64,000 nucleotides of DNA, taken from positions 430,368 to 494,367 of the forward strand of contig NZ_JAOAMU010000002.1 of the NCBI RefSeq assembly GCF_025154075.1, given 5' to 3'. Position numbers and translations under genes: made by a program. The notes under the pieces are model-generated. The model was given only the letters and a program-made list of their open reading frames with translations. It was not told the DNA's origin and did no database searches. Source of the DNA: Chryseobacterium herbae (lineage in GTDB: Bacteria > Bacteroidota > Bacteroidia > Flavobacteriales > Weeksellaceae). This document shows, one piece after another, positions 28,294-38,709 of the stretch; position 1 is the stretch's first letter, and the number at the start of each line of letters is the position of its first letter.

Positions 28294-28716
28294 TTATTTA
28301 TTATTTTTTGCTACCCACTTGCATAAAGTGGTATAAGGAATCCTGTATTCATCGGTAATTTGCCGCTTAGTCTTTTCTTGCTTCTCTATGAGCTCCATAA
28401 TAAAATCTATCATTTCCCGGGTATAGATGTTCTTCCTGAAGCGGGGTAGTTTTGAGACAGTGGATTCCCGGATTGAGGCAGAAGGTGGGGCATAGAGGAT
28501 CAAATGCTGTGAATATAGTCTGAAGAAATCATATTCAAGCAGTTTGCTCCATCTCAGTAAGATATTAGTGGATAGGTCTTCCTGTAGGTACATTTCGTTG
28601 ATTTCAACTTCTGTACATTTCATAAAGTTGCAGATCCGGGTTAAGTCAATCTTGCTTTCCTTAACGCGCAGATGAATGAACTTTCCAATATGAATATTTC
28701 TAAAATTTGTAGTCAT
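28294..28716 (-). CDS. HTH / transposase-like protein
   Basis: The preferred start at 28716 gives MTTNFRNIHIGKFIHLRVKE; an upstream ATG at 28770 would add an unlikely hydrophobic stretch. The N-terminal part (GKFIHLRVKESKIDLTRICN) is an atypical HTH seen in many Chryseobacterium and Elizabethkingia proteins. The C-terminal part (KRQITDEYRIPYTTLCKWV) is a second, transposase-like HTH. It has 140 residues and no nuclease domain. With the neighbouring HTH gene it makes a two-gene unit between the defence island and the large surface-protein locus. Confidence 0.6.
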   Translation of the reverse strand: MTTNFRNIHIGKFIHLRVKESKIDLTRICNFMKCTEVEINEMYLQEDLSTNILLRWSKLLEYDFFRLYSQHLILYAPPSASIRESTVSKLPRFRKNIYTREMIDFIMELIEKQEKTKRQITDEYRIPYTTLCKWVAKNNK

Positions 28717-28972
28717 AAGCAGTATTAGTTTTAATAGGAGAGGGAAGGACATTATTATGTTATAAATCAATAACTGGATGATATTGATTTTATAAATTCC
28801 ATACTAATAAAATATTGTTGATATGTTATTAGTACAAGTTTTTTATCATGATGGAATTTCATGACTAAAATCTTGTAAGCATATAAAATGTTTTATGGCT
28901 CATTGTATCATGGGATTACTTAGTTTTTATTATATCATTCATCACAGTGAACTGCAATTAATGGACTAAAAT

Positions 28973-29025
28973 TGATAGTCTTAGCCCCGTTCCGTACAAT
29001 ACTTTCCGGAGCTAAGTTTCTATCA
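28973..29025 (-). terminator. Hairpin terminator after the large surface-protein gene
   Basis: On the minus strand an arm around GATAG...CTTAGCTCCG pairs with CGGGGCTAAG...CTATC, with one mismatch in the GC-rich part, followed by AATTTTAG. It lies just past the stop of the 2488-residue gene, where a terminator is expected. Confidence 0.55.
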
Positions 29026-29045
29026 GTTATTGAACCTGTACTTTT

Positions 29046-32000
29046 CTAATCAGGACAAGTTTGTGTGGAGATACAGTGCCAGGTCATGGTTGCGTCACCT
29101 TCCTTAAGAGTGTACATCTTCATGCATTTGTTGGTCATATCATACACCATCATACCCTCTACAGGAGTTGTAATAACAAGAGTTATCCCATCAGCAGCTA
29201 CAGGTTGGTTGAATGTGTTGAACTTCACTCTGTTTGGAACAAAACCTTTGGTTTTTGCTTCCAACACCAGCCAGCCACCTTTTCTTACCATTGGCCAGTT
29301 GTCAGTATTTCCGGCGCCAGCTCTTCCAAGAGCGGTAATTCCTACTTTTGTAGGTAATGCCGGATTGCCGGTGGTAGCAATAGCACCCGGTTTATAACAG
29401 GAGGTTTTTCCTTCAGCAAATGTTATGTATCTTACGCTATTATCAGCGTTGAAATCATTCATAAATATCCATCTGCTGGATGTAAATATTCCGTTGATTG
29501 TTTTTACATTTATTGTGAAAGCTGCATCATCCGCTACAATCATTTGAATGTTGTTCCCAGCTGAGAATGTAACTCCATAGGCTGAAAGGTCTGCCTCGAA
29601 GTATAGACTTCCAGGAGTATTTGAACGTTGAGATAACCACGTTCTCTGGATTCTCTGCAGTGTATTTCCGGCAATTGTGATGTTAGTAAGTGGTGTTGCT
29701 GTAACATTGTTGTCTCCAAGCAGGAAGTATGTTTTATCATTCGTAAATCCTATTCGTGCTGCAAGTTGGTTCGGAGAAGCAAAATCATTGATTGTGGCAA
29801 TAGTAAGAATCGTTCCTGCATTGACACTTTTCGATACCTTTTGTTCTAACATTTCAATATCATCACGAGATATTCCAAAGATATTATTGTTGAACGTAAT
29901 ATTGGCTGCTCCATTCCATACTGTATTTCCATCTGTATTCAGATAGTGGCTTGTATTTACTTGCCCCAGCGTTATACCGTATTTGATGGCAAGATACGAA
30001 TCTACTCTTCTTCTTTCTGTAATTGTAAGATTACCTTCTCCATAAACAATCGTTTCTCCCAGATTTCCAACAAAACCTCCATTATCACTTCCATTGGAGC
30101 CTATTTGCGTAGAACCGAAGGTATGTCCTCCGTTTAGAAAGTCTATGGGGGTATGTGTTCCGCTCATGGAAACAACACCTCCGTTGATTCCTTTACCAGT
30201 ACTGGTATTTAATAAATTGTGATATACAATGCTTGGAATTGTTGTTGATCTTGTTCCTCCAGGATTAGCAAGATATCTATACCCTTCATCGGCTCTCACT
30301 CTTTCTGCTCTATTGTCATACATATCGCCAAAACCATCCCAGTAGTTGATACTGCCACTTAATTTAGAATTATCCAATAAAGAGCTAAATATTCTTCCAT
30401 TACTACCGGGGTTTGATAGTCCATCTTTTGTCAGGATAAAGATATCATAGGTATTGTTGCCAAAGGTTCTTACTGATGTATTTCCAATGGTTTGAGTATT
30501 TGCAGTAAAGTTGACTCCTGGGTTGAAGTTAAAGTAACTGGCAGCACCCAACTTGAATTTTGGCAGGGCATTGGTTCCCAATTGTGCTGATGTAGTTCCT
30601 GAGAACTGATCAGTCCATGCCGTAATATCTGTTCCATCTCCTGTGTTCGCAGCATCTTTATCAGCTCGGTACCAGTAGGAAAGATTATTCACAACTCCAC
30701 CGGGTGCAAGTCCAAAACCTGCAAAAGTGAAGAACTGCCCATTGCTCAATGCTACATTGACTGTTTTATAAATCATCCCATTTATAGAAACTTCCGTCGT
30801 CATTGGGGTGAAATTATCCGTTGTCTCGAATGTTTCGTCTGGAGATTGTACCAGATATAGGTTTTTGATTCCCTTTGGCCAGGCAACAGTTACTTGTCCT
30901 ACATTTCCTGTGTTCTGTGCTTTCCAAATCGCTTCGAAACGGAAATTCGTTTCTCCGTTAGTACCATTGATATAGGCCAGAGGCATTTTTAGTCCCTGTT
31001 TCAAATTGTTGTCTCCAACCATTAAGAATTGCTGATTGCTTGGTAAATCAGTATTGTTGGCTGCATTATTATCGGCAAATCCTGTTGTTGAGATGACAAG
31101 CTTTTGACCGTTATTGATACTTGCTGACTGTTTTTGGTTCAATACAGTGACCTCATCTTTTGCAATACCGAAGACATTGTTATTGTAACCTGTATTATTA
31201 GCTATATCCCATACCACATTGCTAGCCGTGGAAAGATAATTTTCCACCATGGTAACTCCATTCTTTACAGCAAGGTAAGAGTTGATTCTTGATTGTTCAT
31301 TGACTGTTAAGGCCCGCTTGTACCAAATTACTTCCATGATGTCTCCAGGAAAAGCTCCGGCAGCATCCCATCCTGCCTGGCCTACCCTTAGGTTACGGCC
31401 ATAAATTTGGAATTTATTGGTATTGTTAAAGGTGGTTATTTCATAAGCACCATTCAGTCCTAATCTTTTTTCTCCACCCAAAAAAGTGGATGTTCCTCCA
31501 TTCGCAACGGAATTATTGGCTATCGTTGAGAATACATTAGACGAACCCATATTGAAAGCTGTAGAAAAATCTGTTGAGGTAGTAACATTATAGTATTCAT
31601 AATGTCTTGGCTTTCCATTGGCAATTGATGCCGCAGGCTCAGAAGCATAGGTTGCATCATCATCAATTCCCGTGATACGCCCTGTTCCTGCCGTAATAGG
31701 TCTTATTGCTGAGAAGATAGAATGAGATATATTAGGCAGTTCTCCATTAGTAGGATTCAATGTTGAAGCATTATTGTAAAATAATTTCGAAGCACTATAT
31801 CCTGTGGTGTATGGATGGAAGTTATGATCTTTATCTGCTGAAGAAAGGGTCCATGTACCCACTGCAGGAATATCATTGGCGTTGATGGAATTGTCTTTCC
31901 ATGCCGTTGCAATGTTTCCTGCATCATCGGATCTGATCCAGAAATCTGATCCGGCAACTCCTCCAGGAGCGTACAAGTATCCTGCAAAAGTGAAATACTG

Positions 32001-35000
32001 TCCATTCGCTAATGTTACATTGGCGGTGCTGTATATCACGCCATTTACAGTTGTTTCTGTCATCATTGGAGTGAATGTAGATGTTGCATCAAAAACAGGG
32101 CTTGAAGACTGTACCAGATAAAGATTTTTTATTTCTTTAGGCCAGGCAATCGTCACGCTTGCTACATTATTACTATTTTGTACCTTCCAGATGGCTTCAA
32201 AACGATGGTTGGTTTCCCCATTCGCTCCTGCACTATACACTAATGGAGTGTTTAGGGTTTGTTTAAGGCCATTGTCTCCTGTGATTAAGAATTGCCCTTC
32301 CGTCAAGGAATTGATATTGGCGATATTGGTATTGGCTAATGAATTTCCTGCACCAATGATTAGCTTTTGGCCATCATTTACACTTCGGGATTGTTTTTGG
32401 TGTAAAGCAGATGTATTATCTCTTGCTATGCCCAATATATTATTGTAGTAACTATTGGAGGATCCATCCCAAACCACAGTACCTGCAGAACTCAAATAAT
32501 TTCTGTTTTGTTCCTTGCTAAGGGTTTGTCCATATTTAATGGCAAGATAGGATTCTACCTTATTTAATTCCTGATCAGTTAGCTTATCAGCGAAAACAAT
32601 CATTTCGTTCTGCTCTCCAACCAATTGTGCTCCTGCATCAGCTTTTCCTACCATTAAGGCATTACGACTTACGTCGGTATTTACATTCGAAATATTGGTT
32701 CCGTACGCTTGATGAAAGCCATTTAATGTGATGTTGACACCATTGTTTCCTCCCGTTCCTGTGCCATTTTCCCAAGTACCGCCGCCAATGTAAGAGCGGT
32801 TGATGGTATAGGTACTTTGAGGGGCATATTCACCTATTACAGGATAGAATAAAAATTTATTTCCAGTAAAGCTGTACAGACCTGGATCATCCATTGCATT
32901 GCCAGATCCTGCTATTCCAAATCCAAATAATGAAGATGTTGCACTTGTTGTATTTCCAGCAGAGAATAATGCTCCTTTGCTTTTATTCAAGATATACCCT
33001 TGAGCATCTGCTGGGGCATACTGCATCCATTTTTGAGTCCCATCATAAGTTATGGTTGGATTAAAGTTTGCTAAGGTAGAGGCATTGGAAAACTTCGGAC
33101 GATAGCTTGCAGTTGACTGTAGAAGAGAGAATGGTTTGTTGTTGAATTCATTCCATTGCTGAACGTTAGCATTGTCTGTTACAACCGTAGTTCCAGAGTC
33201 TGAGAACAGGTTTGAAACATCATCTGCACGATACCAGGCAGCAGAGAATACCCCACCGGGCGCATAAGCAAAACCGGCAAAGGTAAAATATTGCCCGTTT
33301 ATCAATGTTACGTTAGCTGTATGGTATACCACTCCGTTCACAGTAACCTCAGTGACCATTGGAATAAAGCTGTCAGTGCCATCAATTGTAGCATCTGAAG
33401 ATTGAACCAGGTACATGCTATTTACTCCTTTAGGCCAGGCAATCGTTACTGCTCCTACACTTCCTGAATTTTGTACTTTCCATATAGATTCAAAACGGTA
33501 GTTAGCCGATCCATTAGAACCAGAAGTGTAAGACAATGGTGTTTTAAGGCTTTGATCCAAACCATTATCTCCTGTGATCAGGAATTGCATGTCATTTGCT
33601 AAACCTGTATTGTTGGCTGCATTACTATCCGCAAATCCTGTTGTGGAAATGACAAGCTTCTGTCCGCTATTTGTACTTCCAGATTGCTTTTGATGTAATA
33701 AGGTAAGATCATCCTTGGCAAGACCAAAAATATTATTGTTGTAACCCGTATTAATGGTTCTGTCCCATATCACATTGCTGGTTGTTGAAAGATAATTCTC
33801 GTTCAGTGTAACCCCATTCTTTACGGCCAGGTAAGAATTTATCCTTGACTGTTCATCCGCTGTTAAGGCACGTTTGAACCATAAAATTTCCATAATATCT
33901 CCAGGGAAAGCACCCGGTGCGTCCCAGCCGGCATGGCCCACTCTTAGATTATGGCCATATAACTGAAATTTATTAGATCCGGTAAATGAAGTTGTTTCAT
34001 AAGTACCATTCAGACCTAATCTTTTTTCTCCTCCTGATGAAGCAGAAGATCCTCCGTTCGCAATAGAATTATTTGCTATTGCCGAGAAAATATTGGAAAT
34101 ACCATTATTGAATGTTGCAGAAAAATCTGTAGACGTTATAACATTCAGATATTCATAATGCCTTGGTTTTCCATTCGCAATTGAAACACCGGGCTGGGAA
34201 CCATATGTTGTTTCATCATCAATTCCTGTAATACGTCCGGTTCCTGCTGTAGTGGGTCTTACTGCTGAAAAAATGGAATGAGATATATTAGGCAGCTCTC
34301 CATTGGTAGGATTCAATACGGAAGCAGCATTATAAAAGAATTTAGAAGAGGTATAACCGGTAGTGTAAGGATTGAAATTATGGCTTCTGTCTGCTGGAGA
34401 TAATGTCACCCCACCCACATTTGGAATATTATCCGCATGTACAGAATGGTCCTTCCATGCTGTAGCAATAATTCCTGCATCATCTGATTTTACCCAAAAA
34501 TTAGCTCCCTGAACTCCACCGGGGCCAGGAGCTACAACTGTAACGGTAAGATCGCTGGTACTTGTACAGGTACCGGTGGTAACAGTCCATCTGAAAGTAT
34601 ATGTTCCTGAACTGATAAGTCCTGTAACATTGGTATTGTATAAAGATGAATTGGCTATCACCGGATCAGGAGCTCCGGCTGGTTTTGAAACCAAGGCCCA
34701 TAAACCTGTAGATGATGCTCCCGGATTGTTCCCATTGAGAGAAGCCTGTGAAACTCCTATTCCCAAGGTTTGATTGGATCCTGCATTGGCATTTACCTGC
34801 GGAGATACAAATATGGAAAATGTACCCTCCGGGGAAGTTCCTGAGCAGGCATATTCTTGATCCAGGAATCTGGAATCCACTCCACCTGCATTAGGAAGCG
34901 CCTTTATCTTGAATACATACTCTCCCTGCTTATCAAGGTTACTTATCGTGGTAGAGGTATTGGTAAATGTTCTTAGATTATTGGATTCGTAAACAGGATT

Positions 35001-36512
35001 AGCAGCTCCGGCAGGTTTGGAAACTAAGACGAAATCATATCTGCCGGAAAATCCCTGAAGGTAACTGGTGTTGACCACCCCTTGATATACAGCAGGCAAA
35101 GGAACTGTCGTCGTCACAACACCTGATCCAGTATAACATATTGTAGTATTGGGGACAGCCACATTGGGGCGGCTACCGTCTGAAATATGAATATAATAAT
35201 CCTGACTATTACCGCAGGTACCATTTTTGATAGATAAATTAACGATATAGGTTCCCACTCGCCAACCTCCGGCAGGTGGTGTTACCAATACATTCCTGTT
35301 CATTGTTCCAGCTCCGTTCAAAACCAAAGTAGGATTTCCTCCAGGAGGAGCAATCCCCGAATTACCAACTGTTGTGGTAAGTGTTGCAGGGTCTGAAGGA
35401 TCAATCTTAAAATAGATGGTAATAGGGGTTGTCGACCCTGCCTTATTACAATACACAGCACCCCCACTACCAGCTGCAATATAATATTGCATTTGTTCAG
35501 GATATGAGGAATCAATAAAACTTACTAGCTTGGGATCTGTTCCATTATAGTTGTAGGTTACCTGAGGAGTTGTGTATGTTCCATTGGCATTGGAGACCGT
35601 TAGGGTGAATACATAAGCTCCTGTAACATTTACACCATTGAAGTAGATTGAATTATTCCTTATTTGATAAAATGAAATATTTCCCCCTGCTGGCTGGCTA
35701 ATGACGTTTACAGTAACTGTGGTCCCAAATGCTGGGTTTCCGGATGAGTTTGTCGTATTGCTTGCGAACATTGGAGAGGTTCCACTCAAATTGATATACC
35801 GGTTGGTCTCTGTCGATGGATAGCATCTGTTGTGGGTTGCCGGAAGACTGATTTGTGGATTAGGAATGAACCTGACAATGGCGTCATCTTCGTACCAACA
35901 GTTTGGATTGTTGATGGATGTTATCCTTAATACCGCACGATAAGCTGGGTCAATATCATGATTAGCTTTCTTGGTAAGGGTTAAAGTAGGGGTTGCAGTT
36001 GTCGTATTAGACATGGTTGCATTCGTGGTGGTAGTCTGATTATAAAAATCTTTATTATAAATGTTATAATAAGTCCACGATACGGTATAGCCTGAAGGAA
36101 TTACTGCATTTAAGGTTGCAGTACCTGTAATGGCAGAAACGTTGGTGATGTCAGGCCCTGCAGTAAAAGTAGAGACTGCTCCCGGGGCCGTAATGGTTAC
36201 CTGTGAGGTTGCCGTTCCTGTAGTACAGGTCTGGGCAATCTGGAATACATAATTTCCGGGAGAGGTCATTCCTGTAACATTGGTATTGTAACCTGAGGGT
36301 GTTACAATAACCGGGTCCGGTGCACCTGAGGGTTTAGATACGAGGGTCCATAATGGGTTTCCAGCTGTACTTCCGCCCGGGCTTCCCGATAGATTGGCAG
36401 ACGTGCCGCAAATGACGGCATTGGCTCCTGCATTGATATTGCAGCTTTGTGCCAAAATCATCATATTACCCATAATGAGAAATATGAGGAAAAAGAGGGT
36501 TTGTTTTTTCAT
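29046..36512 (-). CDS. Giant secreted modular surface protein
   Basis: The 2488-residue protein starts with a signal peptide (MKKQTLFFLIFLIMGNMMIL, cleavage near AQ/S). The first 670 residues hold PKD/Ig-like repeats with cysteines, such as LWTLVSKPSGAPDPVIV and a later LWALVSKPAGAPDPVIA. Four modules of about 420 residues follow, each ending in GQYFTFAGF..APGGV. Modules 1 and 3 begin FWVKSDDAG / FWIRSDDAGN; modules 2 and 4 begin AWYRADD / SYWYRAD. Each has an IDDE or concanavalin-like (LamG-type) part and an NNIFGIARDD segment. The C-terminus (GMMVYDMTNKCMKMYTLKEG) is not a standard T9SS sorting domain. A role in adhesion or glycan binding is inferred from architecture only. Confidence 0.75.
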   Translation of the reverse strand: MKKQTLFFLIFLIMGNMMILAQSCNINAGANAVICGTSANLSGSPGGSTAGNPLWTLVSKPSGAPDPVIVTPSGYNTNVTGMTSPGNYVFQIAQTCTTGTATSQVTITAPGAVSTFTAGPDITNVSAITGTATLNAVIPSGYTVSWTYYNIYNKDFYNQTTTTNATMSNTTTATPTLTLTKKANHDIDPAYRAVLRITSINNPNCWYEDDAIVRFIPNPQISLPATHNRCYPSTETNRYINLSGTSPMFASNTTNSSGNPAFGTTVTVNVISQPAGGNISFYQIRNNSIYFNGVNVTGAYVFTLTVSNANGTYTTPQVTYNYNGTDPKLVSFIDSSYPEQMQYYIAAGSGGAVYCNKAGSTTPITIYFKIDPSDPATLTTTVGNSGIAPPGGNPTLVLNGAGTMNRNVLVTPPAGGWRVGTYIVNLSIKNGTCGNSQDYYIHISDGSRPNVAVPNTTICYTGSGVVTTTVPLPAVYQGVVNTSYLQGFSGRYDFVLVSKPAGAANPVYESNNLRTFTNTSTTISNLDKQGEYVFKIKALPNAGGVDSRFLDQEYACSGTSPEGTFSIFVSPQVNANAGSNQTLGIGVSQASLNGNNPGASSTGLWALVSKPAGAPDPVIANSSLYNTNVTGLISSGTYTFRWTVTTGTCTSTSDLTVTVVAPGPGGVQGANFWVKSDDAGIIATAWKDHSVHADNIPNVGGVTLSPADRSHNFNPYTTGYTSSKFFYNAASVLNPTNGELPNISHSIFSAVRPTTAGTGRITGIDDETTYGSQPGVSIANGKPRHYEYLNVITSTDFSATFNNGISNIFSAIANNSIANGGSSASSGGEKRLGLNGTYETTSFTGSNKFQLYGHNLRVGHAGWDAPGAFPGDIMEILWFKRALTADEQSRINSYLAVKNGVTLNENYLSTTSNVIWDRTINTGYNNNIFGLAKDDLTLLHQKQSGSTNSGQKLVISTTGFADSNAANNTGLANDMQFLITGDNGLDQSLKTPLSYTSGSNGSANYRFESIWKVQNSGSVGAVTIAWPKGVNSMYLVQSSDATIDGTDSFIPMVTEVTVNGVVYHTANVTLINGQYFTFAGFAYAPGGVFSAAWYRADDVSNLFSDSGTTVVTDNANVQQWNEFNNKPFSLLQSTASYRPKFSNASTLANFNPTITYDGTQKWMQYAPADAQGYILNKSKGALFSAGNTTSATSSLFGFGIAGSGNAMDDPGLYSFTGNKFLFYPVIGEYAPQSTYTINRSYIGGGTWENGTGTGGNNGVNITLNGFHQAYGTNISNVNTDVSRNALMVGKADAGAQLVGEQNEMIVFADKLTDQELNKVESYLAIKYGQTLSKEQNRNYLSSAGTVVWDGSSNSYYNNILGIARDNTSALHQKQSRSVNDGQKLIIGAGNSLANTNIANINSLTEGQFLITGDNGLKQTLNTPLVYSAGANGETNHRFEAIWKVQNSNNVASVTIAWPKEIKNLYLVQSSSPVFDATSTFTPMMTETTVNGVIYSTANVTLANGQYFTFAGYLYAPGGVAGSDFWIRSDDAGNIATAWKDNSINANDIPAVGTWTLSSADKDHNFHPYTTGYSASKLFYNNASTLNPTNGELPNISHSIFSAIRPITAGTGRITGIDDDATYASEPAASIANGKPRHYEYYNVTTSTDFSTAFNMGSSNVFSTIANNSVANGGTSTFLGGEKRLGLNGAYEITTFNNTNKFQIYGRNLRVGQAGWDAAGAFPGDIMEVIWYKRALTVNEQSRINSYLAVKNGVTMVENYLSTASNVVWDIANNTGYNNNVFGIAKDEVTVLNQKQSASINNGQKLVISTTGFADNNAANNTDLPSNQQFLMVGDNNLKQGLKMPLAYINGTNGETNFRFEAIWKAQNTGNVGQVTVAWPKGIKNLYLVQSPDETFETTDNFTPMTTEVSINGMIYKTVNVALSNGQFFTFAGFGLAPGGVVNNLSYWYRADKDAANTGDGTDITAWTDQFSGTTSAQLGTNALPKFKLGAASYFNFNPGVNFTANTQTIGNTSVRTFGNNTYDIFILTKDGLSNPGSNGRIFSSLLDNSKLSGSINYWDGFGDMYDNRAERVRADEGYRYLANPGGTRSTTIPSIVYHNLLNTSTGKGINGGVVSMSGTHTPIDFLNGGHTFGSTQIGSNGSDNGGFVGNLGETIVYGEGNLTITERRRVDSYLAIKYGITLGQVNTSHYLNTDGNTVWNGAANITFNNNIFGISRDDIEMLEQKVSKSVNAGTILTIATINDFASPNQLAARIGFTNDKTYFLLGDNNVTATPLTNITIAGNTLQRIQRTWLSQRSNTPGSLYFEADLSAYGVTFSAGNNIQMIVADDAAFTINVKTINGIFTSSRWIFMNDFNADNSVRYITFAEGKTSCYKPGAIATTGNPALPTKVGITALGRAGAGNTDNWPMVRKGGWLVLEAKTKGFVPNRVKFNTFNQPVAADGITLVITTPVEGMMVYDMTNKCMKMYTLKEGDATMTWHCISTQTCPD

Positions 36513-36720
36513 GATGTAATAGTTTTTAGCCGGATTTCCGGCATGTGCTTTTTTATCGTGTTATTTTTTATAAATATGACAATGCGTTTTATGATTTAAG
36601 GGGTATAGCTATATCCAATATGGTCTTTGAAAACTTGATATTAATACCTACTTGAGTAGGGACAGTCATGTTTATAAAAAATGGGCTAATAAAAGTGTAT
36701 TTCTTCCATGTTTTATTGAT

Positions 36721-37245
36721 TTAAGGTTTCCAGAAAGTCCAGAATTTGCCGTTGTAGACAGCAAGTTGTCGTTTAACGGTGTCATAAGCCATCATTCCGG
36801 GAGCAGGATCGATGATGTTGAGGTGTGGACTGGTCACTTTGGGTAATATCATCGCCTTGTTGGTATCGGATAAAACCAACATGCCGGGTGTATTGTCTGT
36901 AGCAGCAGCTGATCCAATGACTGATTTTGCAGTCATAGATTCCGTTTTATTGGTTTGGATTAAAATATCAGCTGTTCCGGCGTTGTCAACACTTAAATCA
37001 GTCCATATTCCGGAGTCCTTCAGGTATTTTACTTTGTGATCGGTAGTATCATAAATGATGGTACCATTACTTGTAATTCCTGTCTTTGTTTCTACATAGG
37101 GAAGCACGAATCCCCGATTTTCTGTATCTGCAAATTCCAAGGATACCGAAGCATTGGTTACGGTCGGTTTTCCTATGGCAATCTGAGACTTTAAAGTACC
37201 CGTTACAGCAAGTAAAATGGCTATGGGTAGGAGTTGTTTTTTCAT
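36721..37245 (-). CDS. Small secreted partner protein
   Basis: The 174-residue product has a signal peptide (MKKQLLPIAILLAVTGTLKS, cut near QS/QI). Its last 30 residues, GMMAYDTVKRQLAVYNGKFW, resemble the C-terminal motif GMMVYDMTNKCMKMY of the 2488-residue neighbour; the central GTIIYDTTDHKVKYL is a second copy. This YD-T-x-K-x-x-x-Y unit is common in Flavobacteriia surface proteins. It lies 208 bases upstream of the giant gene on the same strand and is probably its operon partner. Function unknown. Confidence 0.6.
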   Translation of the reverse strand: MKKQLLPIAILLAVTGTLKSQIAIGKPTVTNASVSLEFADTENRGFVLPYVETKTGITSNGTIIYDTTDHKVKYLKDSGIWTDLSVDNAGTADILIQTNKTESMTAKSVIGSAAATDNTPGMLVLSDTNKAMILPKVTSPHLNIIDPAPGMMAYDTVKRQLAVYNGKFWTFWKP

Positions 37246-37480
37246 GATTTTTAGTTAGGTTTTATATGAGTGGTATGTTTTCTTTCCAAAAAAAATGTAT
37301 TTGGCCTGAAAAGTAAATAATGGTTAACTATCTTCAGCCCAGGCTTATCATGCATCCTTTGACTATTGCCAATGATGGTCTCATCCTTTTTTGTTTGAGT
37401 CAAAAAATGATGTTACCTGTTCACATCGGACGAACCGGCGATATGGATAAATTATGTTGGAATTTTCGTTTAGTAAAAAG

Positions 37481-38071
37481 CTATCCGATGATTTTTTTAG
37501 CGATAGCCATACATAGAAATGGAGGAGGTCGTTTGAAATTTCTAAATAATTTTAGATGTGAAGCCCCACGGTTTTTATAGATTCTTTTCAGGAAAATATC
37601 CAGTAGACAGACCGGAACAGGTATCATGTTTTCGGAGCCAAAAAGAGTAAATTTCACTTTTTGTTGATTTGGCCGTACGATTTGCTTGTTGTTATCGGAG
37701 CCAACCAGTAAGAATTTCTCTGATTGTATATTTTTACTGAAAATTAATGGGGATTTATTATTTTTTTTAACAATTTGGGAGAGCGCCTGTCTTTTTTTGT
37801 ATTTTCTTTTATGGGATACAAGTGTATTTTTTCTTTTGAGAATTTTCTCTATTTTTTCCTTTTTTGGTGGGGAAACATATATTTGCTCCATACCTGAGAT
37901 TATAGTACCCCCTGATACAACTATAATATTTGATGTAGAGGGAGCGTCTGATAAAGGAGCTTCGTTATGGATACAAACAGCCTGCATGATCTGAAAATTG
38001 ATTAACAACAAGATGAATAAGAAAAATCTCCTCACTCCAAGTGAATGAAGAGAGAAGATTTGGTTCATCAT
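37481..38071 (-). CDS. Hypothetical secreted/membrane protein
   Basis: From the ATG at 38071 the product has 196 residues with a hydrophobic segment (FFLFILLLINFQIMQAV) that can act as a signal peptide. A proline/lysine-rich stretch (YVSPPKKEKIEKILKRKNTL) and a basic C-terminal half follow. It precedes the small secreted gene and giant gene on the same strand. No known domain. An upstream in-frame ATG at 38095 adds eight residues before a second Met and is less likely. The basic tail lacks typical folding features, so a spurious ORF is not excluded. Confidence 0.4.
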   Translation of the reverse strand: MMNQIFSLHSLGVRRFFLFILLLINFQIMQAVCIHNEAPLSDAPSTSNIIVVSGGTIISGMEQIYVSPPKKEKIEKILKRKNTLVSHKRKYKKRQALSQIVKKNNKSPLIFSKNIQSEKFLLVGSDNNKQIVRPNQQKVKFTLFGSENMIPVPVCLLDIFLKRIYKNRGASHLKLFRNFKRPPPFLCMAIAKKIIG

Positions 38072-38095
38072 GTTATTTTCAGAATCGGTTATCAT

Positions 38096-38709
38096 TTTGA
38101 TGCAATATTATGATAACCACAACACCTTTACAATCACGATACATGAATAATTCAGAAATATTCATGTGTGATTTGGGCGATTTTACAATTTTTATATACT
38201 GAAAATCAGTTTGTTGAAAAATATAAGGGTATTTGTTTAAAATTTAATATATCCCAAATAGGTATTTGACTTTTTAGAATATATGTTAAATCTTAGCACT
38301 GAAATTCACAAAAAACTTCCCCCAGCAAATGAACTTTGATTTGAATTTTAACCTACATTAAACAATAAGGGAGAGGCTTTAGAAATGAATATCCAACTGA
38401 AGGGGTAAAGTGCTTCCAGATCAATAATTTGTAAGTTTCAATTCAATCCGATGATAGTATAAGTTTTTTTAAGACCTATAGGTAGATCCCCCAGTGGCTT
38501 TTCTTTTGCAAAATGTAACGCCACTTCAAGAGCCTGGAATAGTATCCTGCTAAAGCAATATTTGCCAGTGTGGGTACGGTTTGTATTGTGCTATTGATTC
38601 TAGTGCCCAAATCCTTATATCTGCTCAAGGATTGAGTATCGCTTTTCGTAAAGATATATTAAGGTGTATTGCTGCTATTACTATTACTACTATTTCAAAT
38701 TGTTTTGTA
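38096..38709. other. Non-coding stretch with possible decayed frames
   Basis: Mostly AT-rich with no gene. Between about 38450 and 38610 the minus strand has several overlapping open segments, for example LEVALHFAKEKPLGDLPIGL, that read like protein but are broken by frame changes. I could not assign them. It may be the relic of a gene. Confidence 0.3.

Noticed and set aside
29046..36512. Type IX secretion sorting domain at the end of the giant protein
   Set aside because: The C-terminus lacks the usual beta-sandwich pattern and terminal basic motif; another export route is possible.
37320..37580. ORF opposite the 37481-38071 gene
   Set aside because: Antisense shadow of the minus-strand frame; no domain.
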